A stretch of 64,000 nt of DNA, from positions 1 to 64,000 of the forward strand of contig JBMNFG010000006.1 in NCBI GenBank assembly GCA_050949175.1. The letters run 5' to 3'. A program made the translations under genes and the position numbers. This document shows, in pieces, positions 37,200 to 45,853 of this stretch. This stretch comes from UBA4971 sp900019985 (GTDB lineage: Bacteria; Bacillota; SHA-98; UBA4971). The notes under the pieces were generated by a model. The model was not told the DNA's origin. It searched no databases and saw nothing but the letters and a program-made list of their open reading frames with translations. Each line of letters starts with the position of its first letter. The stretch's first letter is position 1.

Positions 37200-37310
37200 A
37201 TGACAGACATTAGCAAGCCGAAATCCGGTTTATTCGGAAACTCATGTTGGTGGATTATACTCATCATAATCTTACTCGCCATTCTTTGCTGCTGTTGTCT
37301 CGGAATCTAG
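37200..37310 (+). CDS. Tiny membrane peptide, Ile/Cys-rich (YjcZ-like appearance)
   Basis: 36 codons with AAGGAGG 8 bases before the ATG. A polar N-terminus (MTDISKPKSGLFGNS) leads into CWWIILIIILLAILCCCCLGI, described here in full as a single hydrophobic helix with five cysteines. Similar tiny Trp/Ile/Cys-rich peptides occur in Bacillota, often of unknown or sporulation-linked role. It lies 107 bases after the phosphatase gene and before a terminator, so it could belong to the same transcript. The strong ribosome site makes it likely real. Confidence 0.6.
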   Translation: MTDISKPKSGLFGNSCWWIILIIILLAILCCCCLGI

Positions 37311-37352
37311 ATTGCTACAGGGCTTGGCTAGAGATTTGACACCTTTAATCCG

Positions 37353-37390
37353 GGGGTCTGTTGAAAACCACAGGCCCTCTCTTTATTCAG
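37353..37390. terminator. Terminator between convergent genes
   Basis: GGGTCTGT pairs with ACAGGCCC (one G-T pair) around a TGAAAACC-like loop, followed by TCTCTTTATT. It sits between the small peptide gene and the convergent deacetylase gene. Confidence 0.55.
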
Positions 37391-38252
37391 ACCCTTCCAT
37401 TTTCTCAGCTTCTTCAGCTTCTTTCTTCCGTTCGTTTTGAAGCCTTACTTCTTCTAAGATCTCGCTGGCTGTGTGGAAACTGTAACCTTCAGATTGGAGC
37501 GTTTCAATAATGTGGGGGAGGGCAGCTACTGAGCCTGAGAGGTCCTCATCCGGACCGCCTGATGAGTGCTGTAGGACGATAACGCCTTTCTCTACTTTAG
37601 GAAGGATGTTCTCGACGACTTCTTCCTTGGAAAGGCCCCACCAATCCAGTGAATCCACTGTCCACAGGAGGATGCTGTATCCTTCGTCACCGATAGCCTT
37701 GACTGCAGGCGGATCAAGGGCTCCATATGGTGGGCGCATGACCAAGACATCGTCTCCCGTGATATCCGAAAAGACTTCTCTGGCCTTTCTCAGGTCGAGA
37801 AGAACTTGCCAAGGCGCCATCCGGGAGAGGTTCGAATGGAAATAGGTATGATTGCCGATTTCATGGCCTTCTCTGTGAATTCTCTCTACGATATCCCGAT
37901 GGCTTTCTGCCAGACTTCCTATTAAGAAGAATGTGGCCCGCACCCCGTACTCAGACAATATGTCAAGGATTTGAGGAGTGTAGATATCATCAGGGCCGTC
38001 ATCGAATGTCAAGGCGATTTTCTTTTTTTCCGGGTTCCATTGCCTTATGACAATCTCCGGAAACAGGCTCACCAGGTCGGCAGACTCAGGCGTCCTGCTC
38101 TCTCGCTCCGAACCGTCAGTGTACCTGGGCAGAGTTGCCTCACCTAGCCATTCTGACTGCAGCAAGCTGTCTATTGCCTGAGGCCTGAGGATTGCTACTA
38201 TCACCGCGATGACGATCCCTAACGCAATATGAAGGAGCGTTTCAGCTTTCAA
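37383..38252 (-). CDS. Polysaccharide deacetylase (NodB/PgdA family)
   Basis: A 289-residue protein with an N-terminal signal/anchor helix (IALGIVIAVIVAIL). NodB motifs: TFDDGPDD (metal Asp), GNHTYFHSNLS (metal His pair), RPPYG, WTVDSLDWWG and VIVLQHSSGG. Zn-dependent removal of acetyl groups from peptidoglycan or other beta-1,4 glycans outside the membrane is the expected reaction. A charged Glu/Lys-rich tail ends the protein. A second, unrelated-in-detail deacetylase is at 47416-48378. Confidence 0.92.
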   Translation of the reverse strand: MKAETLLHIALGIVIAVIVAILRPQAIDSLLQSEWLGEATLPRYTDGSERESRTPESADLVSLFPEIVIRQWNPEKKKIALTFDDGPDDIYTPQILDILSEYGVRATFFLIGSLAESHRDIVERIHREGHEIGNHTYFHSNLSRMAPWQVLLDLRKAREVFSDITGDDVLVMRPPYGALDPPAVKAIGDEGYSILLWTVDSLDWWGLSKEEVVENILPKVEKGVIVLQHSSGGPDEDLSGSVAALPHIIETLQSEGYSFHTASEILEEVRLQNERKKEAEEAEKMEGSE

Positions 38253-38378
38253 GGCAGACCCTCCGGAATGCTTTTTTGTCCGTCGTTCTGCTTTAGCTTG
38301 CTCCCGGTTTTCAGAACTAATTCCTTTTGTCTTGTCGTCAATATGAAGAGTCTAGACACTCAAAGATGGAACCTGCGA

Positions 38379-40394
38379 TTACCCCGACGCTTGTGTATTA
38401 GCGCTTCCTGACATCTCGGGGTACGTCCCTCGCGAACCATAGCGTCTACGAAAGACCCTTGTAGCATTTAAGATGGCAAGCAATGCAACGCCCACGTCTG
38501 CGAAGACAGCTTCCCACATTGTTGCTGTGCCCAGCAGCCCTCTGATTATGAAGGCACCTTTCACTGTCAGAGCCAGGGCGATGTTTTGGAGTACGATCCT
38601 TCTGGTATGGAGCGCTACGCGGATTGCTGTTCCGAGCTTGGACGGCTTATCGTCCATTATCACCACATCAGCCGCTTCAATCGCTGCATCACTTCCCAAT
38701 GCGCCCATGGCAATTCCTACGTCTGCCCTGATGATCACAGGTGCATCGTTGATTCCGTCTCCCACGAAGGCAAGACGGTTTCTGCGTCCGCTTGGAAGCT
38801 TTGCGGCCAGTTCTTCAACCTTTCTGACTTTATCTTCAGGAAGCAGGTTTGCGTACATATCGCTGATTCCTACTTGCTCTGCCACATCATTTGCGATTTG
38901 CAGGTTGTCACCTGTCAGCATGACTATGGACTCAACACCCAGGGTTTTCAGTTCGTTCATAGCTTCCCTTGCATCAGGCTTAATCTCATCTGAGACAATG
39001 ATGTACCCTGCAAAAACTCTGTCTACTGCCACATACACGACTGTGCGCTTCAGGTCGCACGAATCGTGGGGAATGTTCTCCATGTGCATCAGTTCATCGT
39101 TTCCTGCGATGATTTCTTTTCCGTCGATTAAAGCTGTGACGCCGCGCCCCGGGATTTCGCGGTAGCTTTGAACGATTTTGGCTGACGGGGTCATGCCGTA
39201 AGCGTCTAAGATCGATTTTGCAATCGGGTGATTGGAACTGTACTCAGCCAGGGCTGCGAACCTGAGAACTTCGTCTTCCGTAAACCCGTTGCGTGTTGCG
39301 ATTTCAGTTACCTTGAACACGCCTTTTGTGAGAGTCCCTGTTTTATCTGTAACGACTGTATGGAGGGAGGTCAATGCATCAAGGAAGTTCGCGCCTTTCA
39401 CAAGAATACCGTGGCGGGATGCAGAACCAATGCCTCCGAAATACCCAAGGGGTATAGAAATCACCAGCGCGCACGGACATGATATGACAAGCAGCACCAA
39501 GCCGCGGTACATCCACTCTGAAAATGTGGCTCCCGGGATTACAAGGGGAGGGACAAAAGCTATAGCGGCAGCTGCCAGCGTAACAAAAGGAGTATAATAC
39601 CGGGAAAAAGTCGTAATAAACCGCTCAGTAGGGGCTTTGCGAGTCGACGCATCTTCTACAAGATGCATGATCCTGGCTATGGACGACTCGTAGGCCTTCT
39701 TTTCAACACAGATTTCAATGATCCCTTGACTATTAACCATTCCTGCAAGGGCAGTGCTTCCAGGTGATACTCTTCGAGGAACAGACTCTCCTGTAAGTGC
39801 AGATGTATCCACGAAAGATGAGCCTTCTACAACTCGTCCGTCCAACGGGATCCTTTCCCCGGGCTTTACGACGATTATGTCGCCGATATTGACGCTGTCA
39901 GGATGGACAACCTCGATTTCATAGCCGCCATGGTCCTTCAGCACCTTCAAATTCGCGCTGTCCGGACGAATCTCTATAAGGCTCGCAATAGCCTTCCTTG
40001 ACTTATCCAGTGCAAGGTCTTGGAGGTATTCGCCAACATCAAAAAAGAGCATGACACTGACTGCTTCAGGCAGCTCGTGTATGACAAAAGCGCCAAGTGT
40101 TGCCACGCTCATAAGGAAGAACTCATCGAACACCTTGCCGTAGAAGAGATGAGTGACGGCTTGCCGCAACACTTTTCCGCCAACCAGCAAATAAGCTGTG
40201 ACGAAAATGACGTATTCCATGAACACATAAGGTGTCCCATGGAGCTTAGGTTCGAAGACAATGCCGATTAACAGAAGGGTTGCAGATGCGATTATCGCTG
40301 CAGGCCGCATCAATGTATTACCGTTGCTTTCGTGCCCATGGTGACCTATATGCGCCCCACGGGATGTGTTCGATTCATCGTGATGTACCAGCAT
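38379..40394 (-). CDS. Heavy-metal P1B-type ATPase (Zn/Cd/Pb exporter, CadA/ZntA-like)
   Basis: A 671-residue metal-transporting ATPase: TGES actuator loop (SALTGESVP), CPC membrane metal site (ISCPCALVISIP), phosphorylation site DKTGT, SNHP motif, TGDN and GDGINDAP. The C-terminal helices have MWEAVFADVGVALLAILNA. There is no N-terminal HMA (CxxC) domain; instead the first 25 residues are His-rich (HHDES, HIGHHGHES), a plausible Zn-binding tail. The ArsR/SmtB repressor gene 45 bases upstream supports Zn(II)/Cd(II) efflux. Cytosol-to-outside transport across the inner membrane is expected. Confidence 0.93.
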   Translation of the reverse strand: MLVHHDESNTSRGAHIGHHGHESNGNTLMRPAAIIASATLLLIGIVFEPKLHGTPYVFMEYVIFVTAYLLVGGKVLRQAVTHLFYGKVFDEFFLMSVATLGAFVIHELPEAVSVMLFFDVGEYLQDLALDKSRKAIASLIEIRPDSANLKVLKDHGGYEIEVVHPDSVNIGDIIVVKPGERIPLDGRVVEGSSFVDTSALTGESVPRRVSPGSTALAGMVNSQGIIEICVEKKAYESSIARIMHLVEDASTRKAPTERFITTFSRYYTPFVTLAAAAIAFVPPLVIPGATFSEWMYRGLVLLVISCPCALVISIPLGYFGGIGSASRHGILVKGANFLDALTSLHTVVTDKTGTLTKGVFKVTEIATRNGFTEDEVLRFAALAEYSSNHPIAKSILDAYGMTPSAKIVQSYREIPGRGVTALIDGKEIIAGNDELMHMENIPHDSCDLKRTVVYVAVDRVFAGYIIVSDEIKPDAREAMNELKTLGVESIVMLTGDNLQIANDVAEQVGISDMYANLLPEDKVRKVEELAAKLPSGRRNRLAFVGDGINDAPVIIRADVGIAMGALGSDAAIEAADVVIMDDKPSKLGTAIRVALHTRRIVLQNIALALTVKGAFIIRGLLGTATMWEAVFADVGVALLAILNATRVFRRRYGSRGTYPEMSGSANTQASG

Positions 40395-40439
40395 GCTGTC
40401 GCTCCTTTTTTGTTCTGCCGAACTCTGTTCTGTCCGCTG

Positions 40440-40778
40440 TTATCCTCCGGTTCCGGTTGTTTCTTCTGAATAGTGCTCCTTTGCCTGGCGGATTAAAGTC
40501 ACGATATGGTCGTCATCCAGCGTATAATACACATGCTTTCCGTCTCTGCTGCGTCTGACGAGGCGCATTGCCCTTAGGAGTCTCAGGTGGTGGGATACGG
40601 CAGGGACAGAAATTCCGAGGATCTCTGCAATATCACAGACACACAACTCCTTAAGGGACAAGAGGTAGATTAGCTTAGTCCGGGTTTCGTCTCCCAGAAC
40701 ACGAAAGACCTGAGACAACCCATCTACCTCAGATAACATCTCTCTCAGTTGTTTGAGTTCGCCGGTATTTGTATTCAC
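40440..40778 (-). CDS. ArsR/SmtB family metal-responsive repressor
   Basis: A 112-residue winged-helix repressor. ELCVCDIAEILG gives the alpha3 CxC metal site and VSHHLRLLRAMRLV the recognition helix. The last helix carries D-x-H-x10-H-x2-E (DDHIVTLIRQAKEHYSE region), matching the alpha5 Zn site of SmtB/CzrA. Having both sites resembles ZiaR/CadC-type sensors for Zn, Cd or Pb. GTG 40778 with AGGAGGG 9 bases upstream is preferred to ATG 40802, which has only a weak site. It heads the unit with the P-type ATPase. Confidence 0.9.
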   Translation of the reverse strand: MNTNTGELKQLREMLSEVDGLSQVFRVLGDETRTKLIYLLSLKELCVCDIAEILGISVPAVSHHLRLLRAMRLVRRSRDGKHVYYTLDDDHIVTLIRQAKEHYSEETTGTGG

Positions 40779-40858
40779 GACGTTTTGCCCTCCTATTACC
40801 ATTGTCCTGTCACGTTCTTGAGGAGGAAAGTGCAGCGTTAGAAAAACATTTTATCATA

Positions 40859-40872
40859 TAAACAATTGCTTA
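40859..40872. promoter_or_regulatory. Putative SmtB-type operator
   Basis: TAAACAATTGCTTA, an inverted repeat with one mismatch, in an AT-rich stretch 80 bases upstream of the repressor start, where its promoter should be. It resembles the imperfect inverted repeats bound by SmtB-family repressors. Confidence 0.45.
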
Positions 40873-40994
40873 CTTATTATAGTATTTGCAGTGCTTTTTG
40901 TAAAGTCGAGAAGGAGAAATGGCTGTGGTACCGCTAGTAGCGGACACCGAGAACATCGACGATAATAAAGGGAGGATCGTCTGGAGGTGTCTAA

Positions 40995-41294
40995 ATGGCG
41001 AAGCACTATGGCAGGGATACAAAGATAGCTTATGTAGAGCAGATTAGGGCCGGTAAGCTAACAGCGATCGAAGCAGCAAGGGAATTGGGGTTTCATAAAC
41101 CAACGATTTATATATGGCTAAAGAAGTACTCAGAAGATGGGGAAAATGCTTTTCCGGGCAGCGGGCACATGAGGCCGGATCTAGAGTATGTAAGAAGGCT
41201 TGAAAGAGAGAACAGACAGCTAAGGAACGAAAACGAGTTCCTAAAAAAAGCAGCGGCGTACTTTGCAGGAGACCAGAGGAAAAGTACGCGATAA
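40995..41294 (+). CDS. IS3-family transposase OrfA
   Basis: A 99-residue helix-turn-helix protein with a C-terminal leucine-zipper-like segment (LERENRQLRNENEFLKKAA). The HTH reads TAIEAARELGFHKPTIYIWLKKY. It binds the element ends and is also the N-terminal part of the OrfAB transposase made by frameshifting at the A7G run at 41243-41250. Confidence 0.92.
   Translation: MAKHYGRDTKIAYVEQIRAGKLTAIEAARELGFHKPTIYIWLKKYSEDGENAFPGSGHMRPDLEYVRRLERENRQLRNENEFLKKAAAYFAGDQRKSTR
41243..41250 (+). other. Programmed -1 frameshift site (A7G)
   Basis: AAAAAAAG near the end of orfA. Slipping back one base continues in the orfB frame (EEKYAIIKKHGNLVAIKRACELC), giving the OrfAB fusion. OrfB lies in the -1 frame relative to OrfA, as expected for the IS3 family. 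Confidence 0.75.
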
Positions 41295-41338
41295 TTAAAA
41301 AACACGGCAATCTGGTCGCCATTAAGCGGGCATGTGAG

Positions 41339-42148
41339 TTGTGCAAAGTATCACGAAGCGGGTATTACGAATGGCTTAGGAGGCCTAAAAAGGTAAAGGT
41401 AGATGTCTTGCCCCAGAAAGTGAGACGGGTATTCATGGAGAGCAGAAAAACGTATGGCACACGCCGGATTAAGAAGAAGTTAGCAGCTGAAGAGATCGTT
41501 TGGAGTCGGAAGAGAATCAGACGCATAATGGCTGAACAAGGCCTTGTGGCTAAGGCTCGCTGCAAAACCCGTGCTGCTACTGACTCAAACCATAACCATC
41601 CGGTAGCTCCTAATTTACTGGGCGGACGATTTGATGCTGACTACCCTAATCAGGTCTGGGTTACAGATATTACTTATCTTAAAACTCGTGAAGGCTGGCT
41701 GTATTTGGCGGTTGTCATTGACTTATACAGCAGAATGGTAGTGGGTTGGAGCATCAATAACAGAATGACAAAAGACCTTGTCATTAATGCGCTTGAAAAA
41801 GCTATCAAAAGACGTAATCCTGATCCAGGGCTCATTTGCCATTCGGATCGCGGGAGTCAATACTGTAGCCATGCTTATCAGGATCTGCTCAAGAAATACG
41901 GTTTTTTATGCAGCATGAGCCGCAAAGGTGAATGCCTGGATAATGCAGTTGCGGAAAGCTTCTTCCATAGCCTTAAAGTCGAGTGGATATATGGAGAACC
42001 ACCCGTATCCAGGAATGAAATGTACCGGAGTGTCAGGGAATACATAGAAGTGTTCTATAACCGGCAGAGACTGCATTCAGCAAACGGATATCTTTCACCG
42101 TGTGATTTTGAGAGAGTTAACGAGTCGACTTTTTTGATGTCCGCTTAG
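41339..42148 (+). CDS. IS3-family transposase OrfB (DDE catalytic part)
   Basis: A 269-residue rve/DDE integrase-type domain. The catalytic residues are the Asp in WVTDITYLKT, the Asp in ICHSDRGSQYCS, and the Glu in NAVAESFFHSLKVEW. A HTH_21 segment (YGTRRIKKKLAAEEIVWSRKRIRRIM) precedes it. The coding frame extends upstream into orfA to about 41246, so the working product is the frameshift fusion; the GTG/TTG near 41339 is only a nominal start. The frame is intact. Confidence 0.92.
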   Translation: MCKVSRSGYYEWLRRPKKVKVDVLPQKVRRVFMESRKTYGTRRIKKKLAAEEIVWSRKRIRRIMAEQGLVAKARCKTRAATDSNHNHPVAPNLLGGRFDADYPNQVWVTDITYLKTREGWLYLAVVIDLYSRMVVGWSINNRMTKDLVINALEKAIKRRNPDPGLICHSDRGSQYCSHAYQDLLKKYGFLCSMSRKGECLDNAVAESFFHSLKVEWIYGEPPVSRNEMYRSVREYIEVFYNRQRLHSANGYLSPCDFERVNESTFLMSA

Positions 42149-42267
42149 GCTTGACCAGATCAAAATCTGAAAGAAAGGAGAAAAAGTATGTGGTGATATT
42201 CGGCATGGGAACAGATAGCGTCCGGCTAGAAGCTGTAATACCTGGCATAGTCGCGCAAGAATGAGTG

Positions 42268-44096
42268 AGTAAAGTTTTAGTGGGTACTGAGTAGAGCACG
42301 GGGTAGCGTACCTGGTAGCGTGTGGCGGGATGGCGAGAGTCATCCGGAAAGGTTACAGAATAGCCTGGGACAGAGTACCTGTGGCGAGGTGCTTGGAAAA
42401 AGAAGGACGGAAGGCCTTCACCCTCGAAGAGTTAGTGTGACAGACAAACTCAAAGGGGTGATGAGCTTCCGTCATGAATAGTATTCGCGATTTTGAGAGA
42501 ATTACCTTCCGGAAAATAGAGCAAGCCGTATTTAGGATTGCATGCGAAGTTCTGGTTGAAATAATAAAGCCTTTGCTTGAAGGCATGGATGAGGAGATAT
42601 TTAAGAAGCGGGATAAGAAAAGATTCAAGCCTATTGATCGTAAAGAACGCACTATAGAATCTATACTGGGCGTACCGGTAACATTTAAGCGCCGTTATTA
42701 CAAGGATCTAAAGACAGGCAGTTATACGTTTCTACTGGATGAAGCCTTAGGCCTATCCAAGGGAGCGAGGCAAAGCCCCTTATTGCGTGAAGTAGCGGTG
42801 CATATGGCAGTTGATGGGCCTTCATATAGAACCGCATCAAAAAACCTTGAGCGCATACTTGGAGGCCGGGTGATAAGCCATGAAGGGATTAGACAGAACT
42901 TAATCAAGGCGTCAGATGAGGCTAAGGCATTGTTTGAGAAAGAAAAGAAACATGAAAGGCCTAAAGAGAATCCCGGGATTATATTTATCGAGGTAGACGG
43001 AGTACATGCAAGCTTGCAGAAACAATCGAGGAGATCTACTGAAGAGAAAGTAGGAGTTATACATACAGGCTGGGAGCCACGTTCTGAATGCCAGGGAGAA
43101 TACATGCTGAAAGGTAAACGTATAGTTAGGACTCAGTCTTTATCTCCTGAAGAGTTCTGGTCTATCGTAAGTGAGACTGTATATAGGGAATTTAAAATAA
43201 ATGAAGACACTGTCATTGTGATTAACGGCGACAGAGCAAACTGGATTCGCATGTTTCGTGAATGGTTTTGTGATTGTAATGTCCTCTACCAGATAGACCG
43301 TTTTCATCTGCTCAGGACTCTTGGAGGGATTTTCAAAAGGGGAAGCGAGGCTTACTGTAAGTTAAAGGATACGATGGACAAGGACCCTACAGGGGCCACA
43401 TTCATGGCAGCCCTGGCTGAGGAGTCAGTAAATCTTTCGGGAAAAAAACAGAAGGAAGCAGAGGCGCTGATTAAGGATCTTGAAGGCATTGCAGATAGCG
43501 TGTGCGACTATCGAGTTAGGTTAAGTGCTATGGGATATGACATAGAAGGGTTACGTCCTATGGGGGCTGCTGAAGCTCAGATCAATACATTTGTACATAG
43601 AATCAAAGGTCGTGGGCAAAGCTGGTCGCCCTCGGGTCTTGACGGAATGATGCGCCTGTTAGGCCTAAAGTTCGAAGGCCGCCTCGAGAAGCTTCTTTAT
43701 GATTTTGCTGTTACACAAGAGCCTCTTCTGAGGCCTCTTTCTAGTAAGAAGAAGCTCGTGAAAAAAACGGCATTAGAAGTAGCCAATACTCTTATCAAGC
43801 GGTATGGAGACATCTGGTCACACTCTATGCCGGTACTGAATGTCGGTAGAACCAGAAGCGGGGACTTGTCAAGGCTATTTCACAGTATCGCAGGGTAATG
43901 ATTCGTCTAACGCTCAATTGACATAATCAAGCCTTTAACTCATCAAAGCCTAGCATAGGGGTAGTATTCTAGCGTGGCACGTTACGCATGCTTTGTCGAG
44001 TCATTCGTGGTGGAGATTTATGTCTCATTGAAAACCAGATAATGCAAACCACTGACTCTCGAGGGCGGATGAAAAAGTACCCACCAAAGCTTGACT
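42268..44096 (+). mobile_element. ISLre2-family insertion sequence
   Basis: About 1.83 kb with one transposase gene. The 21-base ends match at 18 positions in inverted orientation: AGTAAAGTTTTAGTGGGTAC at the left (42268) and GTACCCACCAAAGCTTGACT at the right (to 44096). It lies 110 bases after the IS3-family element. No clear target duplication was seen. Bases 43899-44075 inside the right end hold no gene. Confidence 0.82.
42474..43898 (+). CDS. ISLre2 family transposase (UPF0236)
   Basis: A 474-residue protein of the UPF0236/ISLre2 transposase family. Typical segments: ERTIESILGVPVTFKRRYY, GPSYRTASKNLERILG, IFIEVDGVHASLQKQ (an acidic catalytic candidate), VINGDRANWIRMFREWF and VLYQIDRFHLLRTL. 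Length is normal and the frame is intact, so it may be active. GGGGTG near 42455 is a weak ribosome site. Confidence 0.92.
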   Translation: MNSIRDFERITFRKIEQAVFRIACEVLVEIIKPLLEGMDEEIFKKRDKKRFKPIDRKERTIESILGVPVTFKRRYYKDLKTGSYTFLLDEALGLSKGARQSPLLREVAVHMAVDGPSYRTASKNLERILGGRVISHEGIRQNLIKASDEAKALFEKEKKHERPKENPGIIFIEVDGVHASLQKQSRRSTEEKVGVIHTGWEPRSECQGEYMLKGKRIVRTQSLSPEEFWSIVSETVYREFKINEDTVIVINGDRANWIRMFREWFCDCNVLYQIDRFHLLRTLGGIFKRGSEAYCKLKDTMDKDPTGATFMAALAEESVNLSGKKQKEAEALIKDLEGIADSVCDYRVRLSAMGYDIEGLRPMGAAEAQINTFVHRIKGRGQSWSPSGLDGMMRLLGLKFEGRLEKLLYDFAVTQEPLLRPLSSKKKLVKKTALEVANTLIKRYGDIWSHSMPVLNVGRTRSGDLSRLFHSIAG

Positions 44097-44177
44097 CAGA
44101 CTACCCCCTGGGGTTTAGTTGCCCCAAGGCTGTACTGAGTATATAATAAAGCTTGGTGCTGTTTTCCTGAAAGAAAG

Positions 44178-45572
44178 TTGACGGTGATTGGACTGAGTAC
44201 ATACAAAAATGAAGTACAACAACATGGAACTCTTTCGCGTCCCGATTCATTAAGTGCCGTACGCAGGCAGGTCCTTCAGCTTGCAGGGCCATCCCTGGTG
44301 GAAATGGCTTTGGTCTCTTTTGTAAATATGGCAGACATGATGATGGTTGGAAGATTGGGGCCTGCAGCTATTGCAGCAGTCGGATTGACAAACCAGCCGG
44401 TGTTCTTTGCCATGGCTGTTTTCATTGCTCTTAATGTGGGCACAACTGCAGTTATTGCGCGCGCTATAGGGGCAGGCGAGGACCAAGTTGCCAATGATGC
44501 CATGCGTCAAAGCCTGATGCTGGTCATAGCAATGGGACTTGTAGTAAGCGCCTTGGGTTTTGCTTTTGCAGCAAATGTTCTGAAGTTTATGGGTGCTGAG
44601 GCAGATGTGGTTCCCTTGGGAACCGGCTATATGAGGATTATCGCAGCAGGCGGCCCGTTCATGGTAGTAGCCATGAGCCTTACCGCTGCACTCCGAGGAG
44701 CAGGGGACACAGTTTCACCCATGAAAGCCAATATGGTCGCAAATGTCACTAACGTCATAGGGAACTACCTGTTGATTTACGGGAAATTCGGGTTTCCGCG
44801 ATTGGGAGTGGCCGGTGCTGCTTTGGCTACAAGCTTTGCTAGGGTCATAGCTTTTTTGCTTCTCCTCAGGGTAGTCATGTCAGGTAATACCCATTTACAT
44901 TTAACCGGCCCTTTCGCGCTTAACAAGGAGCTCTTTGAAAGGATCATTCGAGTCGGAGCGCCGTCTGCAGGAGAACAAATAGTCTTGCGCGGAGGGCAAT
45001 TGGTCTATCTAAAGATAGTTGCAGGCTTCGGAACTACTGTCGTAGCCGCCCATCAAGTCGGAATGAACATCCTGAACCTTTCATTTATGCCTGGAATGGC
45101 ATTTGCCGTAGCCGCTACAACCCTGGTCGGCCAAGGCCTCGGTGCAGGCATGCCTGACGCAGCCGAGGAGTGGGCAAGGGAAACAAGGAAAATGGGGATG
45201 TTTGTGTCAGGTTGTATGGCCTTGATGTTTATTCTGTTCGGCAAGTACATCGCCATGTTGTATACCAACGACCCTGAAGTAATAGTACGTACTGCTACTG
45301 TCCTCAGGATCCTTGGGCTTGTCCAGCCTGCTCAATCCACACAGTTTATACTTGCAGGCGGGCTTAGGGGCGCAGGGGATACCAAGTGGCCGTTATACTC
45401 AACTGCTGTAGGTGTATGGGGATTTCGAGTAGCGGTAGGGTACTTTCTTGCTGTTGTAATGGGCCTTGAGCTTGTCGGCGCCTGGATGGGTATGGCAATC
45501 GACCAGGTGGCGCGATCAGCTATTATCGGTTTACGCTTCAAAAGCGGCAAATGGAAGTCGGCAAGAGTGTAG
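44178..45572 (+). CDS. MATE family efflux transporter
   Basis: A 464-residue, 12-helix cation-coupled exporter of the MATE family. Features: an N-lobe with PSLVEMALVSFVNMADMMMVGRLG, the repeated motif SLTAALRGAGDT in lobe 1 and ILAGGLRGAGDTKWP in lobe 2, and AAHQVGMNILNLSFMPGMAFAVAATTLVGQ. Such proteins expel drugs or organic cations using Na+ or H+. The start is uncertain: TTG 44178 or GTG 44184, both with weak ribosome sites. It follows the ISLre2 element by about 80 bases. Confidence 0.9.
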   Translation: MTVIGLSTYKNEVQQHGTLSRPDSLSAVRRQVLQLAGPSLVEMALVSFVNMADMMMVGRLGPAAIAAVGLTNQPVFFAMAVFIALNVGTTAVIARAIGAGEDQVANDAMRQSLMLVIAMGLVVSALGFAFAANVLKFMGAEADVVPLGTGYMRIIAAGGPFMVVAMSLTAALRGAGDTVSPMKANMVANVTNVIGNYLLIYGKFGFPRLGVAGAALATSFARVIAFLLLLRVVMSGNTHLHLTGPFALNKELFERIIRVGAPSAGEQIVLRGGQLVYLKIVAGFGTTVVAAHQVGMNILNLSFMPGMAFAVAATTLVGQGLGAGMPDAAEEWARETRKMGMFVSGCMALMFILFGKYIAMLYTNDPEVIVRTATVLRILGLVQPAQSTQFILAGGLRGAGDTKWPLYSTAVGVWGFRVAVGYFLAVVMGLELVGAWMGMAIDQVARSAIIGLRFKSGKWKSARV

Positions 45573-45679
45573 CCTCTTTCTTGACAAACGCCTAGCCAAG
45601 GCATATTGTAAAATGTGGAGGGAAATCGCAGGTGTTGCCTTATAGGCCTCTCTACAACTTAAACACTCCGCGAAGGGGG

Positions 45680-45796
45680 ATGATGATATTGGATGCCGAC
45701 CCTGGAGGTAGTGGGAGGGTCCGGTTTCTGGTCAATGTGTTCTTATGCGTCATAAAGAGCCCGTCATGTGCATCTCCCGGAGAGGGGTTACCTTGA
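45680..45796 (+). CDS. Possible leader peptide in mgtE leader
   Basis: A 38-codon frame with GAAGGGGG immediately before tandem ATGs (a TTG at 45689 has better spacing). It encodes prolines near both ends (DADPGG; KSPSCASPGEGLP) and its stop lies between the antiterminator 5' strand and the terminator. The last codons cover the antiterminator strand, so ribosome position could decide which hairpin forms, as in mgtL-type control. It may equally be a chance frame. Confidence 0.35.
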   Translation: MMILDADPGGSGRVRFLVNVFLCVIKSPSCASPGEGLP

Positions 45797-45812
45797 TTTT
45801 GTTTGCTATTGT

Positions 45813-45853
45813 TACCCCTGCCCGGGCGTTGAACGGGCAGGGGTATTCTTTTG
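45813..45853 (+). terminator. Intrinsic terminator in the mgtE leader
   Basis: A perfect 12-base stem TACCCCTGCCCG / CGGGCAGGGGTA with a 9-base loop, followed by TTCTTTTGC. It is 80 bases before the mgtE start, so transcription must pass it for expression. Confidence 0.85.

Larger units (their letters stand above)
40926..42157 (+). mobile_element. IS3-family insertion sequence
   Basis: About 1.23 kb holding orfA and orfB. The left end (TGGTACCGCTAGTAGCGGACA) and the inverse of the right end (TGGTCAAGCCTAAGCGGACA) share TGGT and AGCGGACA plus an inner TCGAC. It is inserted just beyond the promoter region of the metal-repressor gene. A 3-4 base target duplication could not be confirmed. Confidence 0.8.

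Noticed and set aside
38473..39165. 230-codon plus-strand frame opposite the P-type ATPase gene
   Set aside because: The opposite strand encodes all P-type ATPase motifs; this frame has Ser/Ala/Thr-rich shadow composition and no start signal.
45600..45800. M-box (ykoK) Mg2+ riboswitch call for the mgtE leader
   Set aside because: The conserved core sequences of the class were not found by eye, so only an unassigned leader is claimed.
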